This document shows positions 25,801-31,891 of a DNA stretch of 64,000 nucleotides, piece by piece (within the stretch, counting starts at the first letter, position 1; each line of letters begins with the position of its first letter). Source of the stretch: UM-FILTER-40-17 sp032251335. GTDB taxonomy: Bacteria > Bacteroidota > Bacteroidia > Flavobacteriales > Flavobacteriaceae. A program made the translations under genes and the position numbers. The notes beneath the pieces were generated by a model that saw nothing but the letters and a program-made list of their open reading frames with translations, did not search any database and was not told where the DNA came from. Location of the stretch: positions 122,188-186,187 of the forward strand of contig JAVVDW010000003.1 of NCBI GenBank assembly GCA_032251335.1. Direction: 5' to 3'.

Positions 25801-27075
25801 TTCCGTTGAAAAATCAACAGCTTCATCCAAATTCAAGGAAATTCCTTCAAACTGAGCGCCTGAATTGATCACTTGACCCGCTTGGTTGTTTGGATCTTCC
25901 GGATCTAATGCAAGATTAAAGGTGGCTCCGTTAAACGTAGTAAACACTTGGTTTGAGGTTTCAAAATCTAGTGGTAAAGCTACCGGTAACACACTGTCGT
26001 TGGTTTGTTCTATTTCATCAAAGAAATAAGATGCACCATCGCCCGGGTTTTCGAAATCAAAGAAGAAAATAAGTTTAGAAAGTTCTTTTCCATCTACCAA
26101 ACCGCTAAAGTCAAAAATCAGTTCTTCCCATTGGTTTGCTAGGCTGTTTACTACATCTACCTCGGCTGAAATGTTGGGATCTGTCGCATTTTCAAGTTTG
26201 AGTTTGACAATGATACCGCTTTTTGGTGACCAAACTTTCATTTTAATTTTTCTCAAGGTAGAGAAATCTATAGTTTCGTCGAGTTCCAAAATACTACCGG
26301 CAAAAAACTGTGCACCATCGCCTTTTACAAACTGCGCCACTTTGGCAGTAGTGTTCATGCCTGTAGCATCGGGATTGTCTATGACTGTGCTGGTGGCACC
26401 TTCAAAGTTGATAAATGTGAAATCAAGCGTTTCCGATTCAAAATTGACAGGAAGCCGCAAAGGATTGGTAATGGTTACCGTTTGTGTGAATTCCGCTGTG
26501 GCTTCTCCGCCACTCAGGGCTATTACTCTTACTACGTAGTCACCAATCTCCGGATAGGTATGCGAAACCACATCGCCTTCGTTAAAGGGGGTGGGTTCTT
26601 CGTTTTCAACATCGCCAAAGAAAACTTGGAAAAAAGTTTCAAAATCTGCTGTGGCGGAGACATTGATAGTGAAGCTATCTATAGGGTCTTGTTCTATGGT
26701 CACCTCCAAGTTTTCAGGCGCTTTGAAAGAGACCGTGAGTTCTTTTTGGCCTTCTGCCACCACGCCGGCAAGGTTTTTTGCCAAAACGCGCACGGTGAAA
26801 ACGCCTTCGGGGTAGATATGGTTGNNNNNNNNNNNNNNNNNNNNNNNNNNNNNNNNNNNNNNNNNNNNNNNNNNNNNNNNNNNNNNNNNNNNTCCTTCGG
26901 CAGTTGGGGTGATGGTCACCGTTCCTGTGTTGTCTTGCGTAATTTGAAATACGGCATTGATGTTTTGGGGTGCATTGATGTCTTTTACGAATTCGACACT
27001 GCCATTGTCGTCATCCGAACAAGCGGAGACGCCCAAAAACAAAATGGCTAGGATGATAAATTTTATTTTTTTCAT
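22855..27075 (-). CDS. multimodular surface glycan-binding lipoprotein
   Basis: A lipoprotein of about 1406 residues (lipobox GVSAC, Cys19), interrupted by 68 N but in one frame on both sides. It has two PKD-like domains, then seven beta-sandwich-like modules of about 150-165 residues at about 26462-26005, 25986-25535, 25513-25010, 24977-24475, 24422-23930, 23873-23425 and 23357-22858. Each module opens with a LP..FE-type strand and ends with a Y.FD(D/N)I strand, like family CBM folds. Modules 3 and 4 are nearly identical, and so are 5 and 7. The last modules are joined by Gly/Thr-rich linkers. Its place after susD is that of SusE/SusF-like binding proteins, so surface capture of glucan is the likely role. 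No catalytic motif is seen. Confidence 0.82.
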   Translation of the reverse strand: MKKIKFIILAILFLGVSACSDDDNGSVEFVKDINAPQNINAVFQITQDNTGTVTITPTAEGXXXXXXXXXXXXXXXXXXXXXXXNHIYPEGVFTVRVLAKNLAGVVAEGQKELTVSFKAPENLEVTIEQDPIDSFTINVSATADFETFFQVFFGDVENEEPTPFNEGDVVSHTYPEIGDYVVRVIALSGGEATAEFTQTVTITNPLRLPVNFESETLDFTFINFEGATSTVIDNPDATGMNTTAKVAQFVKGDGAQFFAGSILELDETIDFSTLRKIKMKVWSPKSGIIVKLKLENATDPNISAEVDVVNSLANQWEELIFDFSGLVDGKELSKLIFFFDFENPGDGASYFFDEIEQTNDSVLPVALPLDFETSNQVFTTFNGATFNLALDPEDPNNQAGQVINSGAQFEGISLNLDEAVDFSTEKLITLRFFTSTPNNAILLKFENGTADAVEVIENVTTAGWNTVTFDFSQAQLSFPLSGPINASGSFNTITLFVDGPDTKAGTYFFDDITAGDGGPGAPINLPLTFEDTQTTFEWIGFGAVDFGPIPAAVINNPDKSGINTSERVLEITKAAGAQVWAGASLNLSGAIDFSAGTTASVKVWSPRAGTPVLFKIEDSSSPLDNNGNPTVFVEVQASTTVGNAWQELTFDLTTITSFSTAISYDRVILFPDFGNAGTGDAFFFDDVRMITPGQGGGGGNIMLPLGFENTQTTFEWIGFGAADFGPIPASIINNPAASGINTSSRVLEINKAAGAQVWAGASLNLSGAIDFSAGTTASVKVWSPRAGTPVLFKIEDSGSPLDNNGNPTVFVEIQASTTVGNAWEELTFDLTSATSFSTAIPYDRVILFPDFGNAGTGDSFFFDDIRLTTPGQGGGNTGGGTGTAPFNPIDFEQNGFGANWTWTVFENGNNPPVEIVANPDPSGINTSGTVLKATALQAGMPWMGFESQHGTDLGSFTFDQSNSIVKIMVWKSVISDIGLKFAEASGEAQPEIKVANTKINEWEEITFDVSSLIGKGITGVIDQIIIFPDFNLNGRTSDNVIYIDNITFNAQSGGGTGGGGTGGGTGSAPSLIEDFQGVAPVFTSFGNIPTSAVVNNPNPSGINTSSLVAELVKAQGSEIWAGSFIENKVIDVATRPYIKVKVLSPKSGITIKAKIENQDASVTHEVDVTNTTANAWEELSFNFSAAPAGNYVRFVIFFDFGTNGDGSVYHFDDISVSTTPGGTTGGGGGTGGGGGTGTPPLNPINFETGGFGADWTWTVFENGSNPPVEIVANPDPSGINTSATVLKATALQAGMPWMGFESQHGSDIGSFTFDQTNKIVRIMVWKSVISDIGLKFAENNGEAQPEIKVANTKINEWEEITFDVSSLIGKGITGVIDQIIIFPDFNLSGRTSDNVIYIDNITFSGQ
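22858..23357. repeat. module repeat copy, nearly identical to 23930-24422
   Basis: The last module of the surface protein. Long stretches, for example around 22940-23060, recur almost unchanged around 24000-24130, about 1064 bases away. Confidence 0.85.
23930..24422. repeat. module repeat copy, nearly identical to 22858-23357
   Basis: Fifth module of the surface protein. It differs from the seventh by a few substitutions, mostly silent or conservative. Confidence 0.85.
24475..24977. repeat. module repeat copy, nearly identical to 25010-25513
   Basis: Fourth module of the surface protein, a tandem near-duplicate of the third at about 536 bases distance. Confidence 0.85.
25010..25513. repeat. 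module repeat copy, nearly identical to 24475-24977
   Basis: Third module of the surface protein. The shared segment AGAQVWAGASLNLSG and following residues are identical in both copies. Confidence 0.85.
26825..26892. other. assembly gap, 68 N
   Basis: A run of 68 unknown bases inside the first PKD-like domain of the surface lipoprotein. The coding frame is the same on both sides. Confidence 1.
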
Positions 27076-27092
27076 TTTGATAGGTTTAAATG

Positions 27093-28559
27093 TTAGTAGC
27101 CCGGATTTTGTGGCCAGCGGTTTCCTGCCAGTTCAATTTCGATAGAAGGAATTGGGAAAACTTCATGTTTTCCGGGTACAAAGCCTTGAATTTTGGATGC
27201 GGCTTGTCCGGTTCTGACCAAGTCAAAAAAGCGATGTCCTTCACCCATGAGTTCCAAACGTCTTTCATCCCAAATGGCCGATATTAAATTTTGGCCTGTT
27301 GCTGTAATATCGTCCAATCCGGCGCGTGTTCTGACCCTGTTTAAATATTGTCTGGCCCTGTCTTCACTTCCGCCTGAGCGGGCAAGTGACTCGGCAGCCA
27401 TCAATAAAACATCTGCAAAGCGTATGGCTCGGTAGTTATTTGGATTGGTCAGGTTGGCATCTCCGGTATTGAGGTCGCCTTGTCTGGCTATATATTTTCT
27501 GTTGTAGAAACCTGTATGTTCAAAGCCTTCCACAAAAGTAGCGCCTGTCAAATCTGCCCAGGCATCGATGTCTAAGATGGCCACGTCGCGGCGAATATCT
27601 GCCGGGTCGTAGGCATCAAAAGCTTCTTGAGTGGGTACGTTGAAACTAAAACCGGAATCGAAAAGAGGGCCGGCATAATTTCTGATGCCGTTAAAGCCTA
27701 CAGCAACATTTCCTTCGCTACACTGAAAGCAACCAAATCCGGCGCCTTCCAAATCTGAATATTGAATTTCAAAAACAGACTCTATGTTGTTCTCGCCTTC
27801 AAATTCGAAGATGCTGTTGTAATCTGTCACCAAGTCATAAGGACCGTTATTGATCAGTGCTTCTAATACTTGAGCGGCTTCACCAAATTTGTCTTGATAC
27901 AGCAAAGCCCTACCCAACAAACCCTGAGCGGCACCTTTGGTAATACGTCCTTTTTGGGCTTGTACGTAAGGTAAATTATCTGCTGCAAAACGCAAATCTG
28001 ATTCGATAACGGCATAAATTTCGGCTTTGGGCGTACGGTCTAGAGAAGTTTCTTCACCCAATTGAAATCTGCGATCCGACACGTAAGGAATGTCGCCGAA
28101 AAACTTGACCAATTCAAAAAGGTAGTAAGCTCTTAAAAAACGGTTTTGCGCCAATATTTCGTTTTTGCCTTCAAAATCTACTTTGTCTTGAAATTCAATC
28201 ATAAAATTGGTGCGATTGAGGCCTGCATACATCCACGTCCAGATGTCTCTGAGGTTTTGGTTGACTGGAGTATGAATCATGTCGTCAATTTCTTGAAAGC
28301 TTGGTACATCTGTTGCGCTTTCACCACCTGCTAGGGTGTTATCTGAAGCCATTTCGCCAATCATTACATTCCAATGGGTAGCTTGAAGCAAGTCGTAAGA
28401 ACCTACCAAGGCGTCTTCAAAATCATCCTTAGAGTTGAAGAAACTCTCAGAATCGATAACAAAATCAGGGTCTTCCTGTACAAAATCATCCGAACAGGCC
28501 AAGAGTAGCCCGAGCGACATCAGAGAAAGTGTGTATTTTAAAATGGATATTGTTTTCAT
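27093..28559 (-). CDS. susD: SusD/RagB-like glycan-binding lipoprotein
   Basis: A 488-residue lipoprotein (MKTISILKYTLSLMSLGLLLAC) of the SusD/RagB family, which caps the SusC channel and hands over oligosaccharides. Family features are NRTNFMIEF, NRFLRAYYLFELVKFFGDIPYV, the TPR-like helices (ALLYQDKFGEAAQVLEAL), YRAIRFADVLLMAAE, RQYLNRVRTRAGL and the C-terminal WDERRLELMGEGHRFFDLVRTG. I prefer the ATG at 28559, where the signal peptide begins; an earlier ATG at 28571 overlaps the susC stop (TAATG). It belongs to one operon with susC upstream and the binding protein downstream (17-base gap). Confidence 0.95.
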   Translation of the reverse strand: MKTISILKYTLSLMSLGLLLACSDDFVQEDPDFVIDSESFFNSKDDFEDALVGSYDLLQATHWNVMIGEMASDNTLAGGESATDVPSFQEIDDMIHTPVNQNLRDIWTWMYAGLNRTNFMIEFQDKVDFEGKNEILAQNRFLRAYYLFELVKFFGDIPYVSDRRFQLGEETSLDRTPKAEIYAVIESDLRFAADNLPYVQAQKGRITKGAAQGLLGRALLYQDKFGEAAQVLEALINNGPYDLVTDYNSIFEFEGENNIESVFEIQYSDLEGAGFGCFQCSEGNVAVGFNGIRNYAGPLFDSGFSFNVPTQEAFDAYDPADIRRDVAILDIDAWADLTGATFVEGFEHTGFYNRKYIARQGDLNTGDANLTNPNNYRAIRFADVLLMAAESLARSGGSEDRARQYLNRVRTRAGLDDITATGQNLISAIWDERRLELMGEGHRFFDLVRTGQAASKIQGFVPGKHEVFPIPSIEIELAGNRWPQNPGY

Positions 28560-28570
28560 CGTAAAAAGCA

Positions 28571-31500
28571 TTAAAAGTTTAGGTTAACTCCAAAGAGATA
28601 GGTTCTGGGTGTCGGGAAAAAGCCGGGATCGATACCGCCGCCAACGGGTGCGCCGCTGGAAATGGAGGGGTCAAATCCGGAGTAATTTGTAAAGGTGTAC
28701 AAATTGTTGACTTGTGCGTACAATCTCAGTTTGGAAATCCAAGCCTTTTTGGTAATTGACTGTGGCAAGGTGTAACCGAGTTGAAGCGATTGTATTCTTA
28801 AAAAATCGCCTTCTTCCACAAAGAAATCAGAAAACAGTGTGGTGGTGGTGGCACCGGTGGTTACCAAAGGCCTGCTGTTGCTGGTGCCCGGTCCTGTCCA
28901 TCGGTTGAGAAAATCACGGGTTTTGTTTGTGAGTTCTTGATTTCTCTCAAAATTTCTGACAATTTCGTTTCCGGCTTGTCCGAAAGCTGAGATATTAAAA
29001 TCGAAGTTTTTATATTCGGCTGTGAAATTGAAATTGAAAGTGACATCCGGAATAGGGCTACCGATATCTATACGGTCGTTGTTGTCAATAGCACCATCGT
29101 TGTTGGTATCAACAAACCTGAGTTCACCCGGTCTGGCGTTGGCTTGTGTGGCGTGTGCATCTACCTCTTGTTGTGTTTGAAAAACGCCATCCGTTTTCAG
29201 GCCAAAGAAGAAGCCCATGGGTTTGCCGGCTTGAAACCTTGAGGGTGGATCTTGCCCAACACCGAAGCTACCTCCGGTAACAAAGCCCACATCGTTATTA
29301 ACACTTAACACTTCGTTTTCCAAGGCTGTAAAATTACCACCTATGGTGATGTTGAGTCCTTTGATGACTTCCTCTTTGTAGGTGATGCCTAACTCGACAC
29401 CCCTGTTTCGGACGGCACCTGCATTGATAAATGGTGGTGCGCTACCGGGTGCAGATGCACCTATAATGCCGGAGACGGGTGCCTCGAGAAGCAAATCGCG
29501 TGTGGTTTTTCTAAATACATCGGCTGTGACATCTACTTTATTGTTAAACATGGTCATGTCGAAACCAATGTTTAGTTGTTCTTGTTCTTCCCAACGGATG
29601 TTTGGGTTTGGAATTCTACCAATTGCCCTACCGTTGATGAGTTGGTCGTCGAAAACGGCTGTGGCTTCACCTGTTAAGAGTGACCGGAAGGTGTTGGCTA
29701 CAATCCTGTCGTTACCCAATACACCAAAACTAGCTCTTAGTTTGAGGAAGTTGATGGCCGTAAATTGTTTGAAGAAGGATTCTTCTGTCACAATCCAACC
29801 AAGGGTTCCGGACGGGAAATAGGCTACGCTTTCGTTGGGTCCGAAATTGCTTGAGGCATCGCGGCGCAGCGCAAATGAGAACAAGTATTTGGTTTGAAAG
29901 TTGTATTGAAATCTACCGAAATAGGAAACCAATCGCTCTTCAAATTGGCCGTTTCCGAATCTTTCGTCGGCGAGGTCGTTGTTGGTTAGCGACAAATCTG
30001 CAAAGGCATAGTCGTTGTTGGGCACATCAAAACCGGTTGCGTTGAAAAAATCGCCTTGGTTTTTAAAAACTGTCGTACCGGCTGTTACTTCTACGTTATG
30101 GTCTTCGAAGAAAGTGTTTTTGTAGGTAACAAAGGCATCCCAAGTAAAATCATTAAAATCGTCTTTGACTTCTGTAACGCTGCTTCTTTGGTTGTTAAAC
30201 ACTTTTCCCGATCCAAAAAAGGCAATGGGTGAAAATGATTTAAACTTGGCTTCTGAGTAATTGAAGCCCAGACGGGTTTCGGCACTCCAGTTATCGTTGA
30301 GTTTAAACTTCAATCCTACCGTACCGTTAATTTTGTTGGTATTGCTTTCGTTAAAAGTATTGGCCAATTGGGCTAAAGGGTTGATTACTTCATTCCCCAA
30401 ACCTTCTGCTAAGGTAAAATCGCCGTTCTCGTCACGAACCGGCAGAAGGGGTGTCATGTTGACCGCGTTGAACAGTACTGAGCCCAAACCGCTTTCGTTG
30501 ATGGTTTTTCGCTTGGTGTTTGTGAAAAACAAAGAGGTGTTGAAAGTAAAATATTTATTTAAATCGGTTGTAAAGCTAAGGCGAGAAGTGAATCTGTCGA
30601 AATTTGACTTTTCTCTACCTACTATACCGTCTTGTGTAAGATAAGCGGCACCCAGTGAATATGATGATTTCTCTGAACCTCCGCTTACGGTAATATCTTG
30701 ACTAAAAATAGGTGCGGTTTCAAAAACTTCATCTTGAAAATCTGTACCTTTCCCTAATCCGGAAACATCTGTAAATAGGGGTGCTTGCCCGGCGTTTGTT
30801 CGGGCTTCATTCACCAAAAGTGCAAGTTCCGTTGCGTTGAGCATGGGAAGTTTGCGTGGTGTTTCTTGAAAAGCCACATATTGGTTTACTGAAAAAGATG
30901 GTGCTGTATTTCGCTTACCTGTTTTGGTTGTGATTAGGATAACGCCATTTGCTGCCCTTGTACCATAAATGGCTGCCGATGCGTCTTTAAGCGTGGTGAT
31001 ACTTTCAATGTCATTTGGATTGATATTGGTCAGTGCATCCTCAGTGATGTTACCATCTACCACAACCAGCGGACGGTTGTTCCCGTTAGTGCTCACACCA
31101 CGAATCCGAATATTGAGTGGGCTACCCGGTGACCCGGAACTTGGTAACACTTGCACACCTGTACTCTGTCCTTGCAAAGCGTCTTCGATTCGCAGTGGCT
31201 TTAGTGCACTGATAGTTTCTGCAGACACCACGTTTACAGCACCGGTAACTTCTTTCTTTGCCTGCGTGCCATATCCGATGACAACTACTTCGGACAGTGC
31301 CTGTGCGTCGTCTTTGAGTCGTACATTAATTTGGTTGCTACTGACAACAATTTCTTGGGTAGCAAAACCGATATACGAAAAAACCAAAACATCACCCATA
31401 TTGACATTGTCTAGAAAATAATTTCCGTCAAAATCGGTGTTTGTTCCGTTAGTTGTTCCTTTTACCACAATGTTGACACCCGGTAAAGGCGTGTCGTCAA

Positions 31501-31594
31501 CATCGGCTAAAACCTGACCCGAAACACGAACAGCTTGTGCATGTGTTAAGATTCCTGTCAGTAAAAAAATAATGATTAATGTACATCTTTTCAT
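28571..31594 (-). CDS. susC: SusC/RagA TonB-dependent transporter
   Basis: A 1007-residue outer-membrane protein. After the signal peptide comes a carboxypeptidase-like domain (RVSGQVLADVDDTPLPGVNIVVKGT), then a TonB-dependent plug with VVIGYGTQAKKEVTGAVNVV and the RIRGVSTNGNNRPLVVVDG segment, and a beta barrel to the C-terminal YLFGVNLNF. I see no N-terminal anti-sigma-interaction (STN) domain, which agrees with control by the propeller regulator upstream rather than by an ECF sigma factor. It would import beta-glucan oligosaccharides with SusD. The 297 bases upstream carry four phased GTTGAG sites. Confidence 0.96.
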   Translation of the reverse strand: MKRCTLIIIFLLTGILTHAQAVRVSGQVLADVDDTPLPGVNIVVKGTTNGTNTDFDGNYFLDNVNMGDVLVFSYIGFATQEIVVSSNQINVRLKDDAQALSEVVVIGYGTQAKKEVTGAVNVVSAETISALKPLRIEDALQGQSTGVQVLPSSGSPGSPLNIRIRGVSTNGNNRPLVVVDGNITEDALTNINPNDIESITTLKDASAAIYGTRAANGVILITTKTGKRNTAPSFSVNQYVAFQETPRKLPMLNATELALLVNEARTNAGQAPLFTDVSGLGKGTDFQDEVFETAPIFSQDITVSGGSEKSSYSLGAAYLTQDGIVGREKSNFDRFTSRLSFTTDLNKYFTFNTSLFFTNTKRKTINESGLGSVLFNAVNMTPLLPVRDENGDFTLAEGLGNEVINPLAQLANTFNESNTNKINGTVGLKFKLNDNWSAETRLGFNYSEAKFKSFSPIAFFGSGKVFNNQRSSVTEVKDDFNDFTWDAFVTYKNTFFEDHNVEVTAGTTVFKNQGDFFNATGFDVPNNDYAFADLSLTNNDLADERFGNGQFEERLVSYFGRFQYNFQTKYLFSFALRRDASSNFGPNESVAYFPSGTLGWIVTEESFFKQFTAINFLKLRASFGVLGNDRIVANTFRSLLTGEATAVFDDQLINGRAIGRIPNPNIRWEEQEQLNIGFDMTMFNNKVDVTADVFRKTTRDLLLEAPVSGIIGASAPGSAPPFINAGAVRNRGVELGITYKEEVIKGLNITIGGNFTALENEVLSVNNDVGFVTGGSFGVGQDPPSRFQAGKPMGFFFGLKTDGVFQTQQEVDAHATQANARPGELRFVDTNNDGAIDNNDRIDIGSPIPDVTFNFNFTAEYKNFDFNISAFGQAGNEIVRNFERNQELTNKTRDFLNRWTGPGTSNSRPLVTTGATTTTLFSDFFVEEGDFLRIQSLQLGYTLPQSITKKAWISKLRLYAQVNNLYTFTNYSGFDPSISSGAPVGGGIDPGFFPTPRTYLFGVNLNF

Positions 31595-31891
31595 ACTTGA
31601 AATGATTTTGAGAATTTAAAATGAAATAAATCAAACGCCATCCATCCAATTGAACGGATTTGAGATTTGTAAATGTATATATCCAGGATTGTGTTCACTA
31701 AATATTAACCTTAACAAAAAATATACATAATGACACTTGTGCTATTTTTACTGTAAAATGTATAGGATAAACCCCCGTATATAAGTAGAGGACGGGTGGT
31801 TTCGCTACACTCAAATAAATGCAAGTTGAGTTACGAAAACGTTTTAGTTGAGTAAATGTTGAGGTGATTTTAAGAAATGTTGAGGTTTTTG
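31595..31891. other. intergenic region upstream of susC
   Basis: AT-rich region of 297 bases between the regulator and susC. It holds the four GTTGAG sites at 31824-31886. On the minus strand a TATTTTTTG sequence near 31724 is close to, but not, the -7 consensus (one extra base). No gene is seen. Confidence 0.6.
31824..31886. promoter_or_regulatory. four phased GTTGAG sites, candidate operator
   Basis: GTTGAG begins at 31825, 31847, 31858 and 31879. The first two lie in identical AGTTGAGT 8-mers, the last two in identical AATGTTGAGGT 11-mers. Start-to-start distances of 22, 11 and 21 bases are close to whole turns of the helix. The cluster lies 230-290 bases upstream of susC, next to the regulator gene. 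Binding by that regulator is inference. Confidence 0.5.
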
